Positions 31,799-43,419 of a DNA stretch of 64,000 nucleotides are shown here, in pieces (within the stretch, counting starts at the first letter, position 1; the number at the start of each line of letters is the position of its first letter). Location: positions 1 to 64,000 of the forward strand of contig CAJNDS010002725.1 of the NCBI GenBank assembly GCA_905221605.1, read 5' to 3'. This stretch comes from Symbiodinium natans (lineage: Eukaryota; Sar; Dinophyceae; Suessiales; Symbiodiniaceae). A model generated the notes under the pieces. The model had not been told where the DNA came from and searched no databases. It saw only the letters and a program-made list of their open reading frames with translations. The translations under genes and the position numbers were made by a program.

Positions 31799-34700
31799 AA
31801 GAGTTGCCTCAAGTTGAAAAACCTAGACCCAAGAGTAACCTAGAAGTAAAAAGGGTGCCCTTTTGGTTTAAAGGGGCCTAAATTAAACCACCCAAAACGG
31901 GCATAAGGGCTTGCTTGGGTCCTAGTTACCCTATAATTAACCCCTAAATCCTAAACCCTAAACCCCCAAAAAAAGGTAGACTCAGCGGGTACCTAAACCC
32001 CCAAAAAAAGGGGAATAATTCCGTCCAAAACGATGGCCTGGACAAGGGTCCGAGACGGAAGGCATTTTGAAGAGGCCCAGCTGATAAAGGCCGGTGGCCT
32101 CTTTATCTGTTGCCCTTCTACCTTAACATAGCCCCTAGATACCCTAATAAGAACCCCCTTACAAAACAGAAACCCTACTTAAAGAGACCACCAACCCATA
32201 TAAGGCCTAGCTGCTAAAGGCGCTTAGCCTCAAATCTTGCTTTGGGAAGTCGGAGAGATCGAATGAATTGGGGGGGGGGGGGGGTGGTGGGTACCTGAAG
32301 GGTGAGCGTTTAGGGTTTGGGGTTTGGGGTTTGGGGGTTTGGGGGTTTTGGGGTTTTGGGGTTTGGGGCTTAGGGCTTGGAGTTTGAGGTTTGGGGTTTA
32401 GGGTTTAGGGCGTAGGGTTGACGGTTGAGGGTAGAAGGGTGCCTTTCTGTGGACCCTCGACCGAGTCGGCGTGTTGAGCTGATCTCGGGCGCAGATTGCC
32501 ACGACCACTCGAGTCCTCCCCAGAGTTCATACACCAGTCGCACCAATAGGGTGTAGCTCTTACTCCCAGAAACTCTTTAGGGTTTAGGGTTTAGGGTTTA
32601 GGGTTTGGGGTTTAGGGTTTAGGGTTTAGGGCTTAGGGTTGAGGATTTCAACAAAGAAATCTCAGTTCTGGAGTCCTTCCGTGGATGAGTCCTTGATGAA
32701 AAACCAAGACACCTAGGGGGATCCAAAACGTAGACCCTTTGAAAAACCCAGACCCCCTGAAAGGGCTTAGGAATGCAAAATGTAGATCCAGTGAAGGGTT
32801 CCGAAACATGACCCATTAGTACTATACGGTGCTACTTTGGGACTGAAACCCTAACCCTGAACCCCAAACCCTTTTTGCATAAACCCTAAACCCTAAACAC
32901 TTTTCGGATTCTCCTGGGAGCCTGGGTAAGCTACCTGAACCTGGAAGCAGGTGAGTTTTTGTTTCAGGTTTTACCAGCGACGAGAAGCTAACGTGGGCGC
33001 GAACGAGCTGAAGAGCGTAGGGTTTTAGGGTTTAGGGCTTAGGGATTGGGGTTTAGGGTTTAGGGCTTAGGGCTTAGGGTTTAGGGTTTGGGGTTTAGGG
33101 TTTAAGGTTTAGGGTTTAGGGTTTAAGCTTTAGGGTTTAGGGATTGGGGATTGGGGTTTAGGGTTTAGGGTTGAGGGCTAGGGTTTTCGGGAACCCCAAC
33201 ACCTAAACCTTAAGTCAACCCTAGAGTCGGCGGAGGGAAGGACGGGCCGCGTGGCAGAGTCTCAGAAGAGTGGCTGCAACAGTGCTGCTTCAGAGCGTTG
33301 GGTTTAGGGTTTAGGGTTTAGGGTTTAGGGTTTAGGGTTTAGGGTTTAGGGTTTAGGGTTTAGGGTTTAGGGTTTAGGGTTTAGGGTTTAGGGTTTAGGG
33401 TTTAGGGTTTAGGGTTTGGGGTTTGGGGTTTGGGGTTTGGGGCCCTAGGGTTTGTGGTTTCGGGTGTGGGGTTTGGGGTTTATGGTCTAGGAGCTTCGGA
33501 AGGGTTTACGTTTTAGGCTTTCGGGTTCTGTGTCTGCCCAGCTCTTCGAGAACAAGGGTTGATTAGGGTTTAGGGTTTAGGGTTTAGGGTTTAGGGTTTA
33601 GGGTTTAGGGTTTAGGGTTTAGGGTTTAGGGTTTAGGGTTTAGGGTTTAGGGTTTAGGGTTTAGGCTTTAGGGTTTAGGGGTCTTGATGTGACAGGAAAA
33701 CCGTACGAATGGACAGAGGAGATCATAAACCCAAACGGTTGGGGGGAGCTGGGGAGAGTTTGAGAAGGCTGCTGGGGGTGGGGGGGCTTGCACCTTTCAA
33801 TGCAACAAAGCTGCGGCGTTTGGGGTGGGGGGGGTGGGGGGGGGGGGGGGGGGGGGGGGGAGAAGCCACAAAACATAGGGCGGTGGGTACCCAAACCCTA
33901 AAACCTAAACCCTAAACCCTAAACCACTGGGCTACCAAGTCGGGAGAGCTTCATGTTGGGGGAAGCGCTCGCAAGCGGTGGTTGCCCTAGGCAACATCAC
34001 CTCTCCAGCACTGTCACTGTACATGGGTCCTCAGAGGGGACCATTTTTGAACCCAAACCCCTGAAGTAAACCCGAAACCCTAAACCCTAAACCCTAAACC
34101 CTAAACCCTAAACCCTAAACCCTGAACCCTGAACCCTGAACCCTAAACCCTAAACCGACTGACATTCTGCACACCTGCAAAGTCACATCTATACTGCACG
34201 TACCCTGAAGGCTGAATCCTAAAAACCCGAAACCCTAAACCTCTAATAAAGAAGCTTGGGAGGACACCAAAACCCTCCGCACCCTCTTCCGAGTGAGTAC
34301 TCAGACCCTCCTACAGTGTCGCGCAACGCGCAAGGGCCGAAACCAAAGAAAGTGCCTCAGCCCTGACAAAAACCCTAAACCCTAAACCCTAAACCCTCAA
34401 CCATATGAAGTCCCCCTAGTACTAAGCCCTTCCTCATACACTCTAATATGGGCATAACATTTTAGGGTTTAGGGTTTAGGGTTAGGGGGTTGGGCCGGGG
34501 GGCTGTTTATTGCGGGGAAGGGATTCATCTCCAACAACCCTAAACTCCCTAAACCCTAAACCCTAAAGTTCGTCTTCCAGCCTGTTCTGCATCGTCACCT
34601 AGGGGGTACGGGGCACTAATTCGAGAAACTGGCTGGTGTCTTAACCCTAGTGTGCGTTTTCGGGTGCAGAGGTTTTAGAGTGCTGGCTGAAAAGGTGGCG

Positions 34701-35254
34701 GAAGCTCAAGACCGGGTATGGACGCATGCAGGCGCTTCTTGAAGTTCGGGTTTAGGGTTTAGGGTTTAGGGTTTAGGGTTTAGGGTTTAGGGTTTAGGGT
34801 TTAGGGTTTAGGGTTTAGGGTTTAGGGTTAGGGTTTGGGGTTTAGGGTTCAGGGTTTAGGGTTTAGGGTTTAGGGTTTAGGGTTTAGGGTTTGGGGTTTA
34901 GGGTTTAGGGTGTAGGGTTTAGGGTTTAGGGTTTGGGGTTTGGGTTTTTTTTTTTCAGGTTTGGGGTTTGGGGTTTGGGGTTTAGGGTCTAGGGTCTAGG
35001 GTTTAGGGTTTAGGGTGTAGCATTGGTCAGCTGAACGCAATAGTATGAAGACATGCCCACCCCGAGGCCACCCAAACACTACTCATCACGGAACCAAACC
35101 GGAGGCAGCCAAAGCCAAGCCAGCCATTCAATTTTCATATCTCGAACATGTTTAGAGGACACTAAGACAGAACACTGCGAATGTTTCAGATTTCACACAT
35201 CGAACATGTTTAGAGGACACTAAGATAAGACACTAAGATAAAACACTGCGAGTG

Positions 35255-36620
35255 CTTGGGGCATTTGCGCGCAATGGCCTTGACACAATCCACTCGGCAC
35301 AACACAGCTGGCGCAATGCACTTGGCACAAGGCGCTTGGCACGATGCCCTTTGGCACAATGCACTTGGCACAGAGCACTTGTGCAATGCACTTGGCACTA
35401 TACTGCAGTTGGCACACGCAGCACAATGCACTTGGCAGAATGCCTTTCGGCATAATGCCCTTTTGCGCAATGCACTAGGCACAATGCACGCGTGGAACAA
35501 TGCACTTGGCACAGAGCATGGACTTGGCACGCACTTGGCACAATGCACTTGGGCGCAATGCACTTGGAACAATGCACTTGGCACAATGCACTTGGCACAT
35601 GGGACAATGCACTAAAACTTAGCGCAATGCACTTGGCACAGTGCACTTAGCACAACGGACTTGGCGCAATGGACTTGGTGCAACACACTTGGCACAGCAA
35701 TGCGGCTCTTACCTTGACACAATGCACTGGGCACAACGGACTTGACGCAATGCACTTGGCACTAGAAGCAGTTAGCACATGCACGGGTACATTAGCACAA
35801 TGCAGTTGGCCTTGACACAATGCACTTGGCACATTGGCGCAATGCACTTGGCACTGACGCAATGCACCTGGAACAACGCACTTGGCACAGAGCACCTGCT
35901 CAATGCACTTGGCACTATGGCACAATGCCTTTTGGCGCAATGCACTTGGACTTGGCACGCACTTTGCACAATGCACCTGCACGTGCACAAGAGCGCAAGG
36001 CACTTTGGCACAATGCACTTGGGCGCAATGCACTTGGAAGTGCATTAGCGCAATGCACTTGGCACATGGAACAATGCACTTAGCACAATGCACTTGGCAC
36101 AGTGCACTTAGCACAACGGACTTGGCGCAATGGACTTGGCGCAACACACTTGGCACAACAATGTGGCTCGCACATGCACTGGCACATTGCCACAACGCAC
36201 GTGACCTTGACGCAATGCACTTGGCCCAGTGGCACACAAGCGCAATGCGCTTGGCATTGATGGCACAGTGGACGTGACGCAATGCACTTGGCACTATAAT
36301 GCAGTTGGCGCACGCACGAGTACATGAGCACAATGCACTTCAACGCACGTGACCTTGACGCAATGCAGTTGGCCCAGTGGCACACAAGCGCAATGCACTT
36401 GGCATTGATTGCATAACGGACTTGACGCAATGCACTTGGCACTATAATGCAATTGGCACACACACACGAGTACATTAGCACAATGCACTTGGCCGTGACA
36501 CAATGCACGTGGCACATTGGCACAATGCACTTGACACATGGAACAATGCACTTGGCGCAATGCACCTCAATGCACTTGGCACGGAGGACTTGGCACAATG
36601 GACTTGGCGCAAAGCACCCG
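35255..36620. repeat. Degenerate minisatellite GCACTTGGCACAATG
   Basis: Dozens of units of about 14 to 28 bp built on AATGCACTTGGCRCA. Every frame on both strands stays open for long stretches, which produces spurious Cys/His-rich ORFs such as 35,647-36,333. No gene is supported. Confidence 0.92.
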
Positions 36621-36950
36621 GCCAGGGCCAGGGCCAGGGCCAGGGCCAGGGCCAGGGCCAGGGCCAGGGCCAGGGCCAGGGCCAGCGCCAAGGCCAGGGT
36701 CAGGGCCAGGGCCAGGGAGGGCCAGGGCCAGGGAGGGCCAGGGCCAGGGCCAGGGTAGGGCCAGGGCCAGGGCCAGGCCCGGCCCAGGCCAAGGGTCAGG
36801 GCCAGGGCCAGGGCCAGGGCCAGCTCAAGGGCCCAGAGTCAGGGCCAGATCCAGGGCCAGAGCCAGGGCCAGAACCAGGGCTAGTAGGCAGGGCCAGGGC
36901 CAGTGGGGGCCAGGGCCAGGGTCAGGGCCAGGGCCAGAGCCAGGGCCCCT
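36621..36950. repeat. GGGCCA hexanucleotide array
   Basis: About 12 perfect units (GGCCAG register) grade into a degenerate G/C-rich array. It would read as Gly-Gln/Gly-Pro repeats in several frames. It abuts the minisatellite directly. Confidence 0.93.
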
Positions 36951-38074
36951 GTTAAAAAGGATCCACCGGGTGACCAAGCTAGGCGACTTTAGCTTGGCGA
37001 CCTCTCAGGGGTGAGCCTGGCAGGCTCTGCAGCCCATCAGAGCCTGCCAAGGTCTCGCTGATCGCTCGACAGCGCCCCCCTACCTACAGAAGGAGAGGGG
37101 TGGTGGGCGGGTTTAGGGTTAGGGTTTAGGGTTTAGGGTTCAGGGTTTAGGGTTTAGGGTTTAGGGTTTAGGGTTTGGGGTTTAGGGTTTAGGGTGTAGG
37201 GTTTAGGGTTTAGGGTTTGGGGTTTGGGTTTTTTTTTTTTTTTCAGGTTTGGGGTTTGGGGTTTGGGGTTTAGGGTCTAGGGTCTAGGGTTTGGGGTTTA
37301 AGGTCTTTTCCGGGACACCTGAGTCCCCATGTCAAAAACTGCACACCCACCTCGATGTAGGTTACCATCTTAGGGTAGTTACGTGGTCCCTTAGTTCCTC
37401 GTTACTAAATTCCCTCATTCCCTACTAGGAACCAGTAGGTTAGTTTTTTCGGGGCAACTCGGACCCAGAGTGGGCCCTTAAACCCTAAACCCTAAACCCT
37501 AAACCCTAAACCTCGGTACACCTAGGTTCTTCTGCAACAAAAAGTTACCAGTGCAGCTTGGGGTTTAGGCTTCAGGGTTTAGGGTTTAGGGGGGTAGGGT
37601 TGGATGGAGGCTCGATAAACCCTAAACCCTGAACTTGGGATTCGGAGGCTCGGTTTCACCTCAGGCATTGCAAGGGCCCATACCCTAAACCCTAAACCCG
37701 AACCCTAAACCCTAAACCCTAAACCCTAAACCCTAAACCCTAAACCCTAAAACTCCACACAAAGGGCTTCGTGGCTTTGAGGGCGACCAGGACAGGTTGG
37801 GCAGCCGGATCCCTAAACTCCATCCCTCGAGCTGCAGCATGCCCCCACGCAGGGCTTAGGGTTTAGGGATTAGGGTTTAGGGTTTAGGGCTTAGGGTTTA
37901 GGGTTTAGGGCTTCGCGTCCACTCGATCTTCAACATCGAGGCCACCCCCTCAAATCTTGGAGACTGTTGAGAACAGATCGACTACGGAGTCGCTGCTCGC
38001 GTCACAACCCCTAAACCCTAAACCCTAAACCCTAAACCCTAAACCCTAAACCCTAAACCCTAAACCCTACACCT

Positions 38075-38179
38075 CTTGGTAGCCCAGTAACCATATTCAC
38101 TCTCTTTTGGGTTGGTTCCTTTATAAGGGAACCCAGAACCACAAAAAGAAGGGGCGAAGGGTACCACTGGGCTACCAAG
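38075..38179. mobile_element. Inverted-repeat element, family B, with perfect 4-bp TSD
   Basis: Ends CTTGGTAGCCCAGTAACC and CCACTGGGCTACCAAG. ACCT is duplicated at 38,071-38,074 and 38,180-38,183. It lies directly beside a CCCTAAA array. I could not assign it to an intron. Confidence 0.82.
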
Positions 38180-38198
38180 ACCTAGAAAACCCCTTACC

Positions 38199-38321
38199 TA
38201 CAGGGTGGGGCCCCCTAGTTATAAGTAGAGTTATAAGGGCCTAAATTGGGTTATAAGGACCCTAAGTTAGGTTATAAGTCCCTTAACTACAGTTAGTATA
38301 GTAAGGGGGCCCCACCCTGTA
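38199..38321. mobile_element. Inverted-repeat element, family E, inverted copy
   Basis: Same 17-bp ends as 9,868-9,969 but in the opposite orientation and with the full 123-bp interior. Outside the deletion the two copies are almost identical, so the family moved recently. Confidence 0.86.
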
Positions 38322-38520
38322 GGGGATCCGCAGTATGGGACCTTCACTTGGGTCCCCCGTTTTGTCATCCTTATGTTTAGGGTTTAGGGTTTAGGGTTTA
38401 GGGTTTAGGGTTTAGGGGTATGCACTTTACATAATAGGGGCCCCTACTTTGGATCCCTGTAAATCCCTTCAAACAATGGTAAGGGAAAATGCAAAGGGCC
38501 CATGGTTCAAACCTTAGACT

Positions 38521-38767
38521 ACCCAGACCCTGGGGAGGATCCAAAAGAAGGAGATCCCTTTAAGGGTTCCTAAGAACTTACTTGCTGAGTTCAGAAGCCC
38601 CCGAAAAAAGTGTACACTTTCAGTTCTTTAAGAATTACCAGTATCCCAAAAAGTGTAAAGTGTACTCACTCAGCTACTAAGACAATGACCCAAGAGTAGT
38701 TGCGGGCAGTATTTTTTTTTTGGGGGGGGGGGGGTTTTCTACTCTTGGAGCCTCTCAGGGTCTGGGT
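38521..38767. mobile_element. Family I element interrupted by a family J element
   Basis: Outer ends CCCAGACCCTGGGGAGGATC and CCTCTCAGGGTCTGGG. The family-J element at 38,577-38,681 lies inside, flanked by AGAA (38,573-38,576) and ACAA (38,682-38,685), which closes to the family-I sequence CCTAAGAATGACCC when removed. A T10G13 homopolymer junction follows. Confidence 0.8.
38577..38681. mobile_element. Family J element nested in family I
   Basis: Ends CTTACTTGCTGAGTTC and GTACTCACTCAGCTACTAAG, same family as the introner at 25,169-25,270. A 4-bp duplication with one difference marks the insertion. Confidence 0.82.
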
Positions 38768-38850
38768 AGACGAAGAATATTCGCAAGTTAGAAGGCAGGA
38801 TGCTACTGTTCATCGTGGGATCTTCCTACAAAAAACGCTAGACTCAACTT

Positions 38851-38960
38851 TGCTGCACTTAGGAGGGTAGCTATAAATTACATTTTTAGCTGCCTTGCTA
38901 GGAAACCCGGTAAACCCCAAAAAGGCTAAGGATCCAAAGTTACAGTAAAGCACCACAGAG
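38851..38960. mobile_element. Repeat family K, copy 1
   Basis: TGCTGCACTTAGGAGGGTAG then CTATAAATTACATTTTTAGC; about 110 bp closely matches 48,836-48,945 in the same orientation. No clear terminal inverted repeat was seen. Confidence 0.68.
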
Positions 38961-41900
38961 TCAAGAGCAAGCTAAGAATAAACAGGGTGCCCTCTTTCGT
39001 TTTCAAGGGGCTTATAAGGGAACCTATAAGCCCCCTCGAAACCTGCGCGGGCGTCATCGGCCCGATGCACCCAAAAGACTGCGAACCCTTATTAAACACC
39101 TGAACCCTAAACCCTAAACCCTAAACCCTAAACCCTAAACCCTAAACCCTAAACCCTAAACCCTAAACCCTAAACCCTAAACCCTAAACCCTAAGCACAG
39201 ATCTGGAGCCTGCGAAGAACAGAAGGAATCCGAAGGGCCAAGAGTGACAGGCGCCGGAAGTGTGTGTCATGGCACCTTCCAGGAGTCTAGGAGACCAGAA
39301 ATCTGGACGTCTTTACCCCAGATCCAAATAAATTGTAGATATATATATATATATATATGTACACACACACACATATATATATATGGATGGACAAAAGGAG
39401 ATGTATGTTTGAATATGTGCTAGTGTAATGATATATATATATATATTTATTTATTTATTTATATATATATATATAGATTTATATATATATATATATATAT
39501 GTACGTCTATCCATGAATGCCTCTCCCTTCCCCTCTACACATTGTATCCCATGCTACATTTGCACTTACATCATCACCCTTAACCCGCCCTAAACCCTAA
39601 AGCCTAAACCCTAAACCCTAAATGTCACGGATCTGAAAAACTTCTCATTGTGGTTTTAAGAAGACCTCAAACCCTCTGAAGAAAGAGTCCTGAACATGAG
39701 CCTCTTAAACCCAATAAGAGGGTTTAGGGTTTGGGGTTTAGGGTTTAGGGTTTAGGGCTTAGGGTTTAGGGTTTAGGAATATGAGCCTCTGACGCCCAAC
39801 CAAGGGAAAAAATGTCACAAGGGCCTACCTAGAGACCAGGCCCTAGGCGAGCAATGTGACGACTCCGGCGCAGCCGTGCCCTGTGCAGCACCAGCTAGGG
39901 CTTAGGGTTTAGGGTTTAGGGTTTAGGGTTCCCCGTGGAAAAAAAGCGGCATCTTCTCTGTCTGCGCCCCGCACAGCACTGCCATAATTCTGCTCGGGCG
40001 TGACCCAAGGTTCCGGGGAAATGCAGGGGGGTGTAGGGTTTAGGGTTTAGGGTTTAGGGTTTAGGGTTTAGGGCTGTGGTTTTCGGGTGTAGGGTTTAGA
40101 GCTCGACTACGATGGAAAAGCGGCATGACAGATAGTTGACAGTGGTAGCTGTCTGCCCTCTTGAGACACCCCGCTCACCTGCTCACCACGTTACCTGGGC
40201 TGCCATTCGACCTTACCAAAAGCGGCAAACGCGCCAGCCGAGCAGTTTGCCGAGCCGCAGCATGATGAAACTCCTTCTCTCCCCTGTCCATCGCCCTAGA
40301 CCCTTTTGCCGGAGGGCTCTCCCTAAACCCTAAACCCTAAACCCTAAATCCGAAACCCTAGACCCTAAACCCTAAACCCTCTCTCTCTCTCTATGTCCCT
40401 CTTCCGGCAGTTGTGTCTGTTCGTAGCCCCACTACAGAGACACCAAGAGAAGCCCCAAAACCCTGAAACCTATGTACAACCCCTGAGAAAACCAAACCAA
40501 CCTAACTCAAAACCCTAAGCCCTAAGCCCTAAACCCTATCTCCGAACTCTTCTGTCGCACGGCCCGAGGTGCTAGTTGAACCTTCGGGTGTAGAGTTCAG
40601 TTGTGTCCAGGTTTTAGGGTTTAGGTTTAGGGTTTAGGGTTTAGGGTCTAGGGTGTCGAGTGCAGGGTTAAGGGTTAGGGTTTACCCCTAGTGCCTACTG
40701 CTTCCGGTTAAGAGGGTTCATAGACAACCTGGGGTGAGGGGGGTGGGGGGGGGGGGCGGATGGGGTAGGGTTTAGGGGCTTAGGCACTCCGGTTTAGGGG
40801 CTTGGGAAACCCTAAACCCTAAACCCTAAACCTTAAGCCCTAAACCCTAAACCTACCTACTGCTTGGATGGGGGGGGGGGGGGGGGGGGGAGGCTTTGTC
40901 GAAGTAGCCTTGGGAATCTCTTGCTTTGGCAAATGGTGCAAGTTTGCAGGGTTTAGGGTTTAGGGTTTAGGGTTTAGGGTTTAGGGTTTAGGGTTACAGG
41001 GTCTAGGAGCAAGTAAGTTAAGTTCTGAGCCATAGGTTTTGACGGCATACTAAGTAGCCTTCCGAAGTCCTAAACCCTAAAACAGGAGAAGGGATAGGGT
41101 TCAGATTTCAGGTTTCAGGGTTTAGGGGCTATAGGGCTTAGAGTTTAGGATTTAGAGTCTAGGGTCTAGGGTTTACGTCATATGAACACAAGCCAAGTTC
41201 ATAACTTCCGGCCAATGCGTTGAGCTTCTGAAGACAGGGCACCTTATATCACCCAAGAATCAAGTGTCGAGGGTTTAGGGCTTCGGGAGAAGCGCACACC
41301 AACACCTACTTGGGTATCTTCGAAACCAACGGTATAGATTTCAGGATCCTGTCTTTTAGTTTGGCGAGTTCATGCTAGGGGTTGGGGTCTTTGAGTTCTT
41401 AGTGGATCGAGCCACTGATAACAGGTCGCGGCCACCGGCAAATCCCGGCCAGATTCCGGTTCTAGTCGGAGGAAGGCCCCTCGACAGCCACAAGAATGAT
41501 TAACGGAAGTTCGCAGGCGGTTGAGGCTTGCACCTTTGAGTATACATGGGCCTTTCCCAGAATGGGTTTAGGGTTTAGGGTTTAGGGTTTAGGGTGTAGG
41601 GTGTAGGGTTTAGGGTTTTAGGGGCAACCCCTTTTCCACCCCAAATAGAGTCGAATCCACCTGAAAGGGTCCCCTTAAAGATGGCACCGTCTGTTTCCGG
41701 AAGCCCCCATATAATTGGTGAGGTCAGGGTGAGTTTGGAATACCGTCCTTATGATCGTATCATTAGGGAAGCTTAGGGAGCCTTACAAAGTAGTAGGGAG
41801 TACTTTGTGGCCAGATTTCAATCAGCATCTACAAATCTTGCTAGAAGAAGGCGGCGACATCTGCCCCCCTAAACCCAAACCCCTTCGACTTGTGGAGGGC

Positions 41901-42013
41901 CTTCCTATCAAGCAAAAAAGCCTTCCGCAGCTCTCTTCAAGAAAAGTCACTCCAGGCTTTGTTGGAATCGGTTGGAATGTCTCGTTCACATTGAGAAGTG
42001 GGTTTAGGGTTAA

Positions 42014-42120
42014 CTACTATTTGCTTACGAACCTCCAAAAAAGAAAAACACACACTCCCCTTACTGCCCTTATAGGGAAGAATATTTTTGTTACTTTGGG
42101 GGTTCTTAAGCAAACAGTAG
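42014..42120. mobile_element. Inverted-repeat element, family H
   Basis: Ends CTACTATTTGCTTACGAACC and GGTTCTTAAGCAAACAGTAG, 107 bp. Other copies lie at 50,963-51,100 and 52,041-52,141, with fragments near 29,003 and 52,330. Confidence 0.8.
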
Positions 42121-43419
42121 TTCAGGGTTTGTAAGATGCCATCCATAGTTCACCATTCTGAAACCCTTCAAGGACCCGTTGATTTCCCGATTCCAGCGTA
42201 AGACTAGCAAGGCAAACCGAAGCCCTAAACCCTGCAACCCTAAAGCCCCCAAGGCCCCAATCCGCCCCTACAACCCTAACGCCCTAAAGCCTGAAAATCA
42301 CCAAAAAACCCTGAAGCCCCTTAAATACCCTAACGCCCTAAAGCCCCACACTCCCTAAAGCCCGAAAAGCCCGAACATCAAAAACAAAACCTAGAAACCC
42401 GAAGATCCCCTTAAAACAAACCCAAAAAATCCTAATGCCCTAACATCCCTAAAGCCCTCACACCCTTAACACCCCTGCACAAGTCACGGGACTGATCAAA
42501 TCGTATACCCCAAGTTTCAGGCCATGCGGCTTGGGAATCACCAAAATCCCTCGGCCCTAAAACCCCTCATATCCCAAAAGCCTAAACCCTAATATCAATA
42601 TCATCCCTAAACCCTAGACCAAAAAACCCAAAACCCTCAACTGGCCCGAAAGGTTGGAGGGCCTTTCATGAAACGCTCGTTGGGTTACCCACGACCACAG
42701 GCTCTGAGTAGGGAACGAGAAAAATTGTGTAATCTAAGGAGAGTTCAGGGTTCTAAGGTTTGGGGTACTTTAGGGCTTAGGGTTTACGCAGGATAATTTA
42801 GGGTTTAGGGCGCAGGCCTGATCTCTCTATCTTTTTCCCTTCATTAAAAAGGGTACCTGAGATAGCCTGAGTCTCAGCAGACATTTGATGGGGTCCGAGA
42901 CATGTCTTTCAGCGTGAGATTTCGAGAGCCGCGTTCAGACTCGACGGAGGACAGGCATTGCAGGCCGCCTTCAGGGACCTCCAGACGCCCGAAGCAGCCT
43001 ACGTTGAAAAGGGATCAGCCTAAACCCTAAACCCTAAACCCTAAACCCTAAACCCTAAACCCTAAACCCTAAACCCTAAACCCTAAACCCTAAACCCTAA
43101 ACCCTAAACCCTAAACCCTAAACCTTAACCCATCTCCCAAGCATTGGTCGGCACAGTCCAGCCCCAAGCCCGGCAATAATATCGGAGGGAGGCCACATCG
43201 GCCAGGAGCCACACGAATCTCAAATCCCGGTGAGACAAGGCCATATAAGGCACATATATTTGTATATATATATATATGTATAGATATATAGACATATAGA
43301 TATATATGTATATATATATATATGTATTATATATATATGGTCACCCCCCACCCCCCCTCGACAGACCCCGGAAGTATGTTTCCGGTCTGTTCAGGACGGG
43401 GGGGGGGGGGGGAAACACC

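Larger units (their letters stand above)
30430..34820. other. Arrays, inverted-repeat elements and unassigned patches
   Basis: Long TTTAGGG runs alternate with family-B and family-I elements (31,497-31,798) and poly-G tracts. Short open patches exist, for example plus strand about 32,031-32,110 (WTRVRDGRHFEEAQLIKAGG) and minus strand about 34,020-33,940 (YSDSAGEVMLPRATTACERF). They are too short and isolated to assign, though by analogy with 1-30 kb some are probably exons. Confidence 0.5.
35015..37111. repeat. Paralogous block P2 with minisatellite cargo
   Basis: Left boundary TGTAGCATTGGTCAGCTG then GACATGCCCACCCCGAGGCC; right boundary GGCAGGCTCTGCAGCCCATC then CTACAGAAGGAGAGG, as in block P1. 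The centre is different: a duplicated GAACATGTTTAGAGGACACT segment, the GCACTTGGCACAATG minisatellite and a GGGCCA array. Confidence 0.82.
34821..37292. repeat. Block flanked by about 180-bp direct repeats of ordered telomeric variants
   Basis: The flanks 34,821-35,004 and 37,112-37,292 share the same order of TTTAGGG, TTTGGGG, TTCAGGG, TGTAGGG and TCTAGGG units, including a T11 or T15 tract followed by CAGG. They differ by one heptamer, one base and the T-tract length. Between them lies paralogous block P2. Confidence 0.88.
37293..43350. other. Arrays and elements with few coding hints
   Basis: Contains family B, E, I, J, K and H elements, AT microsatellites at 39.3-39.5 kb and many short arrays. 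From 42,220 to 42,640 runs a degenerate CCCTAAA-like A/C-rich stretch with units such as CCCTAAAGCC. Possible minus-strand exon patches: about 37,855-37,770 (LRGGMLQLEGWSLGIRLPNL) and 38,005-37,955 (SSDSVVDLFSTVSKI). Neither is assigned. Confidence 0.5.

Noticed and set aside
35210-36691. Cys/His-rich ORFs on both strands
   Set aside because: Direct translation of the GCACTTGGCACAATG minisatellite; many frames are open at once.
36447-37014. Gly-Gln/Gly-Pro ORFs
   Set aside because: Translation of the GGGCCA array.
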